From the NCBI GenBank assembly GCA_033725935.1, contig MU867065.1:682001-746000 (forward strand): DNA of 64,000 nucleotides, in the 5' to 3' direction. Every line of letters begins with the position of its first letter. Within the stretch, counting starts at the first letter, position 1. The notes below the pieces were generated by a model. That model worked only from the letters and a program-made list of their open reading frames with translations, was not told where the DNA came from and made no database searches. This stretch comes from Cladorrhinum sp. PSN259. Its lineage: Eukaryota > Ascomycota > Sordariomycetes > Sordariales > Podosporaceae. This document shows positions 33,108 through 42,727 of the stretch, one piece after another. Both the position numbers and the translations under genes were made by a program.

Positions 33108-33712
33108 CTTCTGAGCTGAGGGATAACAAACAGGTTATTTCGAGGTGATCTTCAGTACCATTCTACAGCTGGTGGTCTGAAAGCCATGGTTGATCTTATC
33201 TCCTTTTAAGCGAGCTCAAATCCTCGCGACATGGCAAAGGCTGGGTCGGGCAACTAGTACAAAGTGACAAAAGGCTAGACCGCCAACGGCTGGATTGATC
33301 CTTATCTCTCAGGAGTGATATTCGCCATTTATGGATGATCGTCTGCATCCTGCACGTTCAAGTGTGTTCAGCAGGCAGGCTTGTGATCAATTCTTTGTAC
33401 TAGTGGCTGAATATAACGATGTTGATTGGATCTTCCGACGCCACCGGTGTAGCAACCAAGTTCTGGACCTCAAGGCTCTCTCCAACAGTCTGAAGCCGCG
33501 CAATCATGCATGCGCACGGCCAATATTGCCAACTAGTGGCTTTCCACAATGATATAATACACCCACATAAGATTCAGGTGAGGCAGATCAGGCTGTCGTC
33601 GATCTGAAAGGATGGGAGAGGGGAACAGTGGAAGTGATATTGAGTACATAGAGACAGCGCTGTGGCTCACCCCATCATTGGGTTTGCTACCACAGCACCA
33701 AAAGTTTCCATC
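33108..33712. other. Promoter region between divergent genes
   Basis: About 600 bp between the large membrane protein gene (minus) and the GPI-type protein gene (plus). No repeat or RNA gene is seen. Confidence 0.5.
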
Positions 33713-34576
33713 ATGATGGCACCACGCTTCTGCACTCTGTTTGTCCTTTTTCTCCTCCAGACTGGGAATATCCTGGCCCAAGTCACAGACATCAACGCCC
33801 TCGGCTGTGCTACAGCAGCTGCCATCGTCTCTGCTTGCGCCAGTCTATCACCCCAACTCTCAACTGCAACCGCCTTTGCACAACTGGCTCCCTGCTACTG
33901 CTACTCATCGTTAGCATGGGCACCATCAATCTTTGACAACGCCCACACCCGCTGCTACAGCTGGCTCAGCAGCGTCTCCCCTCAGGCCGTCGCCTCAGAA
34001 ACCTCTCGTCTGGGCGGTCCCATCGCCAGCTCCCCTTGTGGTCAAGCAGGGAACATACGCGGTGCAACCACGACAGCCACAGAACAAAGCATCGTCAACT
34101 CACGAACGACAGACGTCAACTACCAAGCCTGTCTAACAATTCAAGGCGCAGCAAACCAGTGCGCGAGTCTGACCCCGGGATTCCAGAGCATAACGGAACC
34201 CAAGTCCCAGGCCAGCTGCTTCTGCTATAGCGGACTGGTATGGAATCCAGGCCTGTACGACGGTCTGTGGGGCAGCTGTTTGAGTTACCTGTCTACCGGG
34301 TCACCAAGTCAGTACAGTGCTCTAGTCAATCGTCCCGGGGGGATTACAACCTCACCGTGTGCTTTGGCGGGCGATATCAGAGCCGGAGTGACTCCCACCC
34401 CGGGGGACAGCACTTCGTTCTCCACTCCTACGAGGACGAGTTCTACCACTTCCACATCGACTTCGGGTCCGGGGTCAAATGCAGCTGGCGGCGGAGGGAG
34501 GGACTTGAGGAGGAGCAGTGGTACTTGGATGGCGGTAGGCTTTGTGGTTTTTGGTGCATATATGATGCGGTACTAG
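33713..34576 (+). CDS. Secreted cysteine-rich protein with a GPI-type C-terminus
   Basis: A single exon. I chose the ATG at 33713 (MMAPRFCTLFVLFLLQTGN) because it begins a clear signal peptide with likely cleavage near ILAQ; an upstream in-frame ATG (33662) would bury the signal. The 287-residue protein has two similar modules, each with C...ACASLS/QCASLT, a PCYCYSSLAW or SCFCYSGLVW core, and a further Cys in RCYSWL or SCLSYL, then SPCGQAGNIRG or SPCALAGDIRA. A Ser/Thr-rich stalk and a C-terminal hydrophobic segment (WMAVGFVVFGAYMMRY) after a small-residue site suggest GPI anchoring at the cell surface. The role is unknown; a wall or surface protein is likely. Confidence 0.8.
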   Translation: MMAPRFCTLFVLFLLQTGNILAQVTDINALGCATAAAIVSACASLSPQLSTATAFAQLAPCYCYSSLAWAPSIFDNAHTRCYSWLSSVSPQAVASETSRLGGPIASSPCGQAGNIRGATTTATEQSIVNSRTTDVNYQACLTIQGAANQCASLTPGFQSITEPKSQASCFCYSGLVWNPGLYDGLWGSCLSYLSTGSPSQYSALVNRPGGITTSPCALAGDIRAGVTPTPGDSTSFSTPTRTSSTTSTSTSGPGSNAAGGGGRDLRRSSGTWMAVGFVVFGAYMMRY

Positions 34577-35170
34577 GTACCAATACCTACATGTAGACTA
34601 CTACCTTTTAGTGAGGAAAGCCGGGAGTTGTTGTTCCAGCTTTGGCCAATCCGCCTCCCAGATGTGGGATTTCCATTTCCAGTTAACTCCCAGTCCCCGA
34701 TCCTTTGCAAAGCCTCTCCCAAGGCGTTCCAAGAGTACGGATTCCCAGTAAGGAGACTCAAGTTATTCTCAAACCAAGAATATTCAAATCCTAAAAGTTT
34801 GAAAATAACTATATTTATTAATACTAGGGGACATGTAGTTTTATCATCACGCTAATAACGTGCTTACCTAAAATTCATGTTCCTAGGAGATATTTCTTCC
34901 CTGTGAACGCACATTGAATGTAAATCATCTCTACGAAAGGAGGCAATCACTGAAAAGGATTTCCCGTGTTCAAGTTGGAAGATGCCACGGGGATGTAAAT
35001 GATACGATGAACGTAAATATATCATTAAGACTTGAAATAAATCGGGGTATCTCTTTCTGTAACTCCAATTTAATCCTCCCTCATATCCCTCACTATTCTC
35101 CCTCAGTTCCTTCCCATCCTCTACCTGAATTAAATTCCCCCAACCAAAATTAAATAAAATAAAATAAATA
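34577..35170. other. Intergenic region between convergent genes
   Basis: About 590 bp, AT-rich toward 35170, with one TACATGTA at 34588-34595. No gene is seen. Confidence 0.5.
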
Positions 35171-35838
35171 TTAAACCTTCTGAGCCGGCACAGAGTGCAC
35201 AACAGCCTGCTGCACCACAACACCGCCCGGAGCATAAATCTGCATCGGCCCACTATCGGGCCTCATGGCAACCTGATTGTTGCACCCGGTGCAATAGTAA
35301 TGAACCTCCTCGAACCAGCCCGCAATGCATGGGACGCAGGTCAAGCAGATGCAAAACAGACAGCAGAGGGCGCCGGCAATTCTAATTTTTTTTTTGTTAG
35401 TTTCACGTTGTATAATAACATTAGCGAAAAAAAAAAAACATACAGCTGCATGGGCGTTCCATCTTTGCGCACCCTCGTCCTCGTCCGCTTCTGACAAAAC
35501 GGACAGTCGATCCATTGTGGTGCGTGGCCTAGCATGTTGAGCGGCGTGGCCACTGACGCCTCAATGGGGATCATGTTTGCTTGCGTCGGGTTTGCGGGGA
35601 GTACCGGGTTTGGTTTTGGTTGCTCCGAGGTGATAATGTGTGCTTGTTGTGGCTGTGCTACCCCTGGTACAGCCGCAAAAGCAGGACTAGAACTGTAGGC
35701 AGCACCTTGTTGTTGGCTGGGTGCTGGTGCAAACTTCTCGTTGGGAGTGTAAGAAGGCGGTGGTGGTGTCGACGAAGACATAACGCCCATTTCTTGGGGT
35801 GCAGTCGCCTGAGCAGAATGATCCTGAATTTGGCTCAT
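35171..35838 (-). CDS. LITAF-like zinc-ribbon protein
   Basis: Exons 35838-35444 and 35381-35171 (62-nt intron, GTATGT donor, ATTAG acceptor) give 201 residues. The first 100 residues are Pro/Gln/Ala-rich (PPPPSYTPNEKF contains a PPxY motif). The LITAF-type domain then has IDCPFCQKRTRTRV (first CxxC), a hydrophobic membrane-inserting stretch rich in Cys (GALCCLFCICLTCVPCIAGW) and VHYYCTGCNNQVA (second CxxC). In animals such proteins sit on endosomal and lysosomal membranes and bind zinc across the two CxxC knuckles; here the same place is inferred. The PPxY motif could recruit an Rsp5-type ubiquitin ligase, as in animal LITAF. Confidence 0.85.
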
Positions 35839-36642
35839 TGTAAAAAAGGTAAATATTTAGTTGTGTATATCACAAAACAAGGTCGATTGTAAAAAAAGTA
35901 AAAACTGAGTTTTGAAAATGTAGGAGATGACACTGGTTTTATTCTCGACATCAATCTCTCTGTACTGCCACAATTTGGGATGAGGTTACACTGCCAAAAC
36001 AGTCATCCCGCAGCACAAGTCCCCCTAAAAGTCATGGCATTCACCCAACAGGACCCCTTTCGCCCCTCCTGCACGGCATGATTACGGTTACACGGCCCAC
36101 TCGGCATCCCCTATCCCATACTCTTGGTTCTTTACTCTTGTCAAAGGCACAGTTCGTGTGCCGTGACATGGATGGATATGTAAGACTTACTTAGCCAGCT
36201 CCGACTCGCATTTGATCCTCATCTATTCGAAACACAATGAGGCGGCATCAACAATCACGAGTACTTTGTATCCCAACCAGCGCCATCCATCCGAGTCAGA
36301 TAAAAAATTTTAAATCTGCATCTTTTTTAGGGTGGATTCTCTGCCCAAGGATGATCTCGGTTAAACACTTCTAGCGCCACGTCCTCAAAAAAGAGCCTCG
36401 AACAATGCTTTGAGCTCCAGTGGCTCCACTTTCTCCTTGGTGATGTTACATTTACCACGGGTTCGGTGTCATGATGAAGTGGATAAGTACATGCAATTGG
36501 TGGGGAGCGAATGCTTATTTAAGCACATGGTTGTATCATTTCCGTACCTCCCCGTTAATCAACAGTGTAATGAAGGTTGCCATAATTGATCCCAAACTCC
36601 TTTGTTATTCCTACGCTCCTTCTGCTATTCCTGCCATATTGT
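35839..36642. other. Intergenic region, nothing recognised
   Basis: About 800 bp upstream of the LITAF-like gene and beyond the end of the small disordered protein gene, both on the minus strand. No RNA gene or repeat is seen. Confidence 0.5.
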
Positions 36643-36873
36643 TTATTTTGACGTCTCGGCTGTCTTGTCCAAGCTCAGATTTGACTGCTCAGCGCGAGCG
36701 GGATCTTCTGCCTCCTTCGGGGGAGCAAGCGACGGCTTGTTCTCGGCCTTTTCTGATGTGGGCTCGCGATCGGGATATGGACCACGGGTGTGAGGGTCGT
36801 AGGTCTCGTGGGTTGCAGCGTCGCGACGAGAAGGATCGACGACGTCCTTGAGAGATTCGACAATGTCTGACAT
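36643..36873 (-). CDS. Small disordered hydrophilic protein
   Basis: A 76-residue single-exon frame starting MSDIVESLKDVVDPSRRDAA. It is rich in Pro, Glu, Lys, Asp and Ala with no hydrophobic core, Cys or signal, so it is likely disordered. Third-position C/G preference is strong (GTC, CTC, AAG, GAC), which supports real coding, unlike the overlapping plus-strand frames. Small hydrophilic proteins of this type in fungi are often stress- or starvation-induced, but that is only a suggestion. I do not recognise a family. Confidence 0.55.
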   Translation of the reverse strand: MSDIVESLKDVVDPSRRDAATHETYDPHTRGPYPDREPTSEKAENKPSLAPPKEAEDPARAEQSNLSLDKTAETSK

Positions 36874-37193
36874 GGTGATTCTAGCTTTTTGGGATGTGAA
36901 GTTATGTGTGTGATGTTTATGGATTTGGTTCAGACAAAGGGTTCAATGGGCCTGAGCTTTCCTTATGAAGTGAAGGGCGGCAAATTTAAAGATTTGATTC
37001 GAGAGAAAGATTGCTCTCGTGATCCAGAATAACTAGTGATGTCATGGTCAAACAGAACACAACTGCCAAGACAGGGGACTATATGACGTCATCGCCATCA
37101 CGATGTCAACATTGTCAAAAGGGAAAGGGGCATGATTGCCGAGAGTAAACAAAAAACAATTCCAGTTCTGTGTGGATACCTCAGATTATTGTT
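36874..37193. other. Intergenic region, nothing recognised
   Basis: About 320 bp upstream of the small disordered protein gene; it also abuts the 3' end of the secreted protein gene. No feature seen. Confidence 0.45.
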
Positions 37194-37778
37194 TTAGACA
37201 ACACAAGCCCCCTCATACAAAACTTTGTGCTCAGGCACCTTATCACCCACAAACGGAACCTGCACAAGAATTGTCGGCTCATCGCTGGGAAACTCGGTGT
37301 AATGTCCAGCAATCGTACTGACGCTCTTCAAATCCGCAGCAATTACCACACTCGAAACCAAACTGCCCGGCATGACATAGGCCACTTTGGACTCTGGTCG
37401 GCCACTCCCATCATCATCCATAGAGCCATCCCTTGCTTTGACTGACGCTGCCGTTGAGTTTCTCGTATCAGGAGCAGGCGATGTGATTCGAATCAGGCCG
37501 TTGAGAATGACGGACAATTGCACATGCGGCGCCCATGCCTCGCCGACTTCAGTCCGCGGTTCGATGCGCGACCAGGTGGCTTGTGTGGTGTTGGATATGG
37601 CATAGTTGGCCGCTGACATGGCTTCGACGGGGATTGATGACAGCTGCCAGCACTCGAGGACCGAATATCCATTGCGGGAGGAAAGAGCTGTGATGTTCAA
37701 GGGCGGGGATTGTGAGGTGGTGGTGGCCGAACACGTTGCCCAGGCCAGGGGCGCCAGGATGGCTTGAGAGGGATACAT
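37194..37778 (-). CDS. Small secreted protein with a cupin-like pattern
   Basis: A single exon from the ATG at 37778 encodes 194 residues. It begins MYPSQAILAPLAWATCSA, a signal peptide with a likely cut after CSA. The mature part has a single Cys and a pattern of short beta-like segments: GYSVLECWQLSSIPV, HVQLSVILNGLIRITSPAP, KVAYVMPGSLVSSVVIAAD, GHYTEFPSDEPTILVQVPF. The combination of NGLIRIT, a GSL turn and a GHYTEFP block resembles secreted single-cupin-like fungal proteins; this fold assignment is inference. There are N-x-T sites (NIT, NTT, NST). The function is unknown. Confidence 0.7.
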   Translation of the reverse strand: MYPSQAILAPLAWATCSATTTSQSPPLNITALSSRNGYSVLECWQLSSIPVEAMSAANYAISNTTQATWSRIEPRTEVGEAWAPHVQLSVILNGLIRITSPAPDTRNSTAASVKARDGSMDDDGSGRPESKVAYVMPGSLVSSVVIAADLKSVSTIAGHYTEFPSDEPTILVQVPFVGDKVPEHKVLYEGACVV

Positions 37779-39163
37779 CTTAAGCAACGAAATGGACCCA
37801 AAAAATGTGAGAATCTCACTTGCTGGTAGTTTCTACCAGGATGGACTGCGGACAAGGTTCGCTTAAGGTTATAAGCTTAAATACGAGAAAATCTCCGCCG
37901 GAGTTTTTTCGGGCATCGTAGCCAAGGGTGATCGGACGTCCGAAAGCCATATTCTGCAACTTTGTGTGCACAACTGTGTGGCGTCCATTGTGCATATCTA
38001 TGCGGTCTTTATGCCGACTCACAAGTTGGTCAAATCTTCCACTGAATCTGGAAAAAGAGAGAAGAATGCCATACAATTCAGAGAAAACCCATAGAGTTGG
38101 TGGGTTACATTCAAAGGGGAAGGCCATTAATTACTAGTGAGTAGAGGCTCAGGTCGTGAAGGTACTGGGATTGTACGGGTGATATGAAGTGAATTGTAGA
38201 AGTATCAGGGAAGGAGGGAGGACGGCCATGGGAAGACCATCGACCGACGGGCCGTCCGGCCGTAATGCGTTCGCCGTATTAGAGTCTCTCTCGCTCGCTT
38301 TATCGTTCGGTATTAGGGAGGCCGACTAGCTACTAAGTTAGGCTGGATTAAATCAGACATTAGAAGTGTACTACCGACCGTTTGCCGCCCAATTACGTCT
38401 TAAAATATCATAAGCTATGGTATAACGTAACGAGGCGGGCGATAAAGGCGGCTATCTGCCTCCATGTTCCTTGTCTGGCAGTTAGAAATTCTTGGTCTCG
38501 GGATTTGCCAGCTTCCCCGCTCTCCCGGCAGAAAATGGGTGTTACGCCGCATGCCCAGTGTACTCAGTGGTCTTGGCGACTGAGCAGACTGAGCACCTCT
38601 ATCCCTGGCCTAATGAACGGCGGTCCGTGTGTGGGGTCATACATGTACGACAGGGTCGTAACATTGGACAAGCCAAGAAAATGGCCTCTCAGATCGAGAA
38701 CTCAGTTTCATAGTTGGCGGCCGCCTGCTTTGAGATGTCTTTAGGCGCCGCATGTCTGGTATCATAGTCGTCATGCAGGGCTTTGGTGCGTGTCAGTAGC
38801 GGGCACCCTTTACGTCCCATTTTGTTTGATCTTCTGTATTCCTTCCAAGTCTGGGCCTTGGGGGACCTCCCGGCCAGGATGTGCTTTACCTCGGCGACTT
38901 ACGTTGGAAAAAGACACCTGAATTTGGTTTGCTCTCAGCTACAAATAATTGGGATTGCCGCACATGTGCAGGCAAGGCCAATGAAGTAAGTGCCAGTTTC
39001 TCATCCTATTTCCATACCACATAATTTTATATTAGCGAATCACGCATCAGCCTACTTTTCTGAACGTTATACATCTCTAGTAAGTATTATCTGCTGGCAT
39101 GCTCACACAGGCTTTGAAAAGCACAATTCGCACTGTCTCTCTAAGCGAAGCGTTAACAACAGT
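37779..39163. other. Gene-poor region with transposon-like debris
   Basis: From about 38240 to 38470 one plus-strand frame reads as protein-like sequence (GRNAFAVLESLSLALSFGI) broken by several TAG/TAA stops, as in a mutated transposon. The rest has no supported gene. One TACATGTA lies at 38640-38647. Confidence 0.4.
38240..38470 (+). mobile_element. Possible degenerate transposon fragment
   Basis: One frame gives protein-like stretches (RNAFAVLESLSLALSFGI, then AGLNQTLEVYYRPFAAQLRL) separated by TAG and TAA stops. Base use differs from host genes (CG- and TA-rich words). C-to-T point mutation (RIP) in fungi makes TAG/TAA stops from CAG/CAA codons, which fits. No domain could be named. Confidence 0.3.
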
Positions 39164-39994
39164 ATGAAACCAGAAAAATACTCCTCATCGCCCACAATCT
39201 TCAAAATGCCCACCCCCACCACCACACCAAAGTCAAACTCCACCAATAAGCCAAAGGTTAGTTCACTTCCTTCGCCCCTTTCTCAAACCTGGCCTCCATC
39301 CCACAAAAAATAAAATAAAAATAAAAACGACCGAAAAACAGTGTGTCTAATTCTTATCTACCTTACCTAGATCGACATAGTCCGCCACAAAGACGCTGGG
39401 AAAACTACATTGACAGATCGAATTCTTACTCATACAGGGGTGATTCATAAAATAGGTGAAGTGCATGAGCGCTCCGCCACAATGGATTGGATGGACACGG
39501 AGCGCGAGAGAGGCATCACCATTACGGGATCGAGCAAGGCGCCCGTCAATAAAAAGTGATAGAGTCAGATGGTGGCGGTTTAGTATCTTGAAAGCTAGAA
39601 CAACGTAACCCTGGCGATGACGTTTCTGGAATCGAGAAGACAGTCAAGAATAATCCTCTCCTACAATCCCAGTTCCCGGCCTGCACTGTATTTTGAAAGC
39701 GCGAGTTCATAAAGACCCCGTAGTGCATATTATCACGGCACTGACTTGGCATGGATAAAAGTCTTTTATAGTGCCGTGAAGAGGAAAAGAAACCAAGGTA
39801 TTCAGAGGGCGTCGGCTAGTGCAAAGTTAAATACAGAGAGGATGCGTAAGAATTTGGTTCAAATGCACGATACCATCGTTACACATAACTATCAATCGAC
39901 GGTCGCAGACTTCTTCACCCAAGGCGCATTCCTTAAACGCCGCTGCCTGCGTTCCAAATATCGGGCGCCGTCATCCTTACCAGAGCATCCCTAA
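39164..39994 (+). pseudogene. Relics of a bacterial-type elongation factor G
   Basis: Exon-like parts 39164-39256 and 39371-39559 (intron with GTTAGT donor and CCTAG acceptor) give 93 residues. The second part matches the start of EF-G domain I: a P-loop region RHKDAGKTTLTDR (EF-G has AHIDAGKTT), then HTGVIHKIGEVHE, ATMDWMD and ERERGITITGS, ending at a TGA. A further stretch near 39746-39994 (LAWIKVFYSAVK, NTERMRKNLVQMHD) resembles EF-G domain II (vYSGtlk ... ERigrLlqMHA) in degraded form. The matches are closer in motif to bacterial EF-G than to my memory of fungal mitochondrial EF-G. About 200 residues of the G domain between the parts are missing, so it cannot be a working factor. Confidence 0.65.
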
Positions 39995-40099
39995 ACTCAA
40001 AGGCAGTGCCTAACTCTTCGATTATTATCTGACGGTTATTCGTAAAGCCGTAGCGATAATATAAATACCAATCGGACACTTGGACCCTCAAGAATATCC

Positions 40100-41698
40100 T
40101 TAAACAATACCACCAACATCCTTCTCTACCACCTTTCGCCTACTTCCTCCACCACTACCGCTCCTCAAACCCCATAACCAACCAAAACAGACATGCGAAA
40201 ACCTGGCATAATCGTCATCATCATACGGTGACCTTCCATGACCGTCTCTGTACTCATTCCAACGCCACAGTCCAATTATCACGAACGTAAGTGGCAAAGC
40301 AATAACCCACAGGATCCAGAAATCAGGACTGACCCTCATATGACTCCCCGCACCGGCAGAGTCCGAAAAGAACTGGGTCCCAAAAATTGATGACACGGCA
40401 CTGAAGGGGATAAACACCAAGCCGACGATGGAAATAATGCGCACGCTCTGGCTGTTGTCGATGCTGACCTGGCTGTCGTGCACCGTATTGATATGGAAGG
40501 CCAGGTCGATCGTGTTCTTCATCCTTGCCTGGGCGCTGGCTGTCCGCAGTTTGGTGGAGTGGAACAGCTCGCTCGTGTGTTGGAGTCGGCGGTGGGTGTT
40601 TTCCCAGCAGCGGACGTTATTGTTTTTTGCGTGTGCATGTAGGCTGTCCGAGTGGCCCGAAAGCGCCAGATCGACTGACCGGGTGACTGCGTCGAGGGCC
40701 TCGACCATGAAGATGGCATACTTGGCGCTCGTGTGGATGCGGTGCAGGTCGAGGTCGGAGATGGAAGTGGTCTTGGTCGAGCGCACCGTCCTGGCACGAC
40801 GGAAGACGTCCTCCTCCTCGGCGCGGACCATGTCGTTGACCTCCCAGGCGACCTTGTCGATGCGTTCGTGCCATGATCCCAGGGCGAGGTTGACCAGCAT
40901 GTAGGGATCGACGGTTACATCTGTCCAGTTTGGGGAGCGCAAGATGTCGACCAGCTGCTTCAAAGTCTCGACGGGAGGTTCAAAGGCGATCAAGGTCACT
41001 TTGTAGGTTGCCGATCCGCCGGGAGCTGTCGCTGGTTTCCATGTCAGGATGAACGCCCACTTTAGCCAGTGTGGCTGCTTGTTGGTTGGGTCTGTCGATG
41101 GCACTTCGCTCATGAAGTGCATCCATAGTGCTTTTGAACAAGTCAGCCAGTCTGCTTTGTTAGAAGCGGTATTGGAAGTAAAGGGAAGATGAACACACTC
41201 TCACTCCCATCGTCGTCGATCTGGCGGCCCAGGGAGTGTGTCACACTGCGTTCCCGCTCGAGTATAAACTGGCCCGGGATGGAGTACAACTTGATCAGAG
41301 TGTCGTATTCGTCTTGCGAGTCTGCATATCTGCCGTCAAGCGGTGTGATTCTGGACCGCATCGAGAACCGGTCAGTCCAAAGAGGAAATGCGGTGAGTGC
41401 CGGTGTTCGGATGTGACATGGGTACGGTTCCCGAACTTTGGGCCGCGGACCATTAATTGCATGTGGGAGGGGGGGGCGCACATACAGAATATCCAGGTCA
41501 TGCCCGCTCCAAGCAGTTAACTCAGATGCGGTAGTTAGTTTCTTTCGTCTTGGATTATCCCCTGTCAAGTTCGTCAGCGGGGGTTGCTAAAGCAATCAGG
41601 AGAATACCTATGGGCCGCAAACCTTTGTCCCTCCAGAACCGTTGAAATCTAGCAGGACTGTTGGTTTGGTTAGATGTAGGTGGTGCCAAGTCCCCCAT
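40100..41698 (-). CDS. CorA-like magnesium transporter-type protein
   Basis: Exons 41698-41608, 41561-41199 and 41130-40100 join to 494 residues; the last join makes ETLWMHFMSEVPS, a common pattern in fungal CorA-like proteins. Exon 2 has LWTDRFSMRSRITPLDGRY and the ERERSVTHSLGRQ block. A helical region leads to two C-terminal membrane helices, IISIVGLVFIPFSAVSSIF and FWILWVIALPLTFVIIGLW. The loop that in true CorA has GMN reads GTQFF here, a change common in fungal CorA-like proteins, so Mg2+ transport is doubtful. The start is uncertain: an in-frame ATG at 41839 would add residues, but that part looks non-coding, so I used 41698. Confidence 0.75.
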
Positions 41699-42457
41699 TC
41701 TTTGCGCTCGTTTATCGCAAGCTCGTGTTTTGGAAAGACGGTGTGAAATGGAAGGATGGTACGGATGGCAATATCTGTTGATCAAGAGCTGAACCCTCAC
41801 GTTATGGAATACCTTATTGGTCGCCCACCGTAATTCCATTTACCTAAAACCCAAGTCAGTGCATCAATATATGCAGTGCTACCCCAAGGAAAAGGGGTGC
41901 AAGACCGCTCACCTAGACGTGTACCAGCCGTGAGGCAGATAAGGCATCCCGAGCCTTGTGAATTGTCCGGGCGTTCTCCAAATTAGGTAATTTCTCTGCC
42001 GTGATTATGTCAAGGTCAGATATCTCAAGCCATCCAAGAGCGAATGGCGGTTTATCTCTCTCAGGATCCCTGTGCTGGCTGGAGGGCAAGCGCTTTGTAC
42101 TACCCACCAAACCCGGTGCAGCATCCCCCTTTTCACTGCATCCTGAGAAGGCTACCAATCACAATGCGAGAATATAGGGGAAGGGGCCTGTTTCTTAAAC
42201 CGCCTCAGCGCGGTGTGAACATCATGTATCACAATGTAACCTGGACGGAGAGCCTCGTGAAAGTTACATGGAAGGACCCGAGTTCAGCTCCCAGTCGCTC
42301 GGTATCTTCCGTCACTTTTAACGCTAATCACCGCACAGATGCGCCCCGGTTTATGTGTTCTAGGCCCGTGGATAAAAAACACGGCAATTGCCTGCCCCTT
42401 CTCGACTCGGATTTTATTGAGCAGTCACTCAGCAGCACTGGCAGTCAACCTTTCAGC
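41699..42457. other. Divergent promoter region
   Basis: About 760 bp between the CorA-like gene (minus) and the frames at 42458 and 42728 (plus). No RNA gene or repeat is seen. Confidence 0.45.
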
Positions 42458-42706
42458 ATGTCATCCAGTGGAAAGGTCCAAACCTACCACGGCGGAAACA
42501 AAAACCCAGACAAGGAAAAGGTTCGCCAATTTCTCGACGAGCTAGACGACCTTTTCCCCGAGGAACCTTCACCCTCGCCGTCAACCAACAGCAACACCAG
42601 CAGCACCAGCAGCAACAGCAACAACAGCAACAACAGCAGCAACAGCAACAATAGCAACGACGGCAACACGCCGCCTGCACCGCCTTGCCCGCCCCCCCGA
42701 TACTAA
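42458..42706 (+). CDS. Short Asn/Ser-rich frame just upstream of the HET-like gene
   Basis: An 82-residue frame starts MSSSGKVQTYHGGNKNPDKE, continues KVRQFLDELDDLFPEE with good codon use, then becomes an Asn/Ser repeat from a CAA/CAG microsatellite and ends PPCPPPRY. It stops 22 bp before the ATG of the next gene. It could be a separate micro-protein, an upstream frame that tempers translation of the big gene, or a first exon whose splice site I could not find (no good GT donor exists after the repeat). No domain is seen. Confidence 0.4.
   Translation: MSSSGKVQTYHGGNKNPDKEKVRQFLDELDDLFPEEPSPSPSTNSNTSSTSSNSNNSNNSSNSNNSNDGNTPPAPPCPPPRY
42586..42651. repeat. CAA/CAG microsatellite
   Basis: Imperfect run of CAA, CAG and CAC triplets. 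In the frame used by the short upstream ORF it encodes Asn/Ser; in another it would encode Gln. Such runs vary in length between strains. Confidence 0.85.
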
Positions 42707-42727
42707 AAGGCTTCTTCAATTTCCAAC

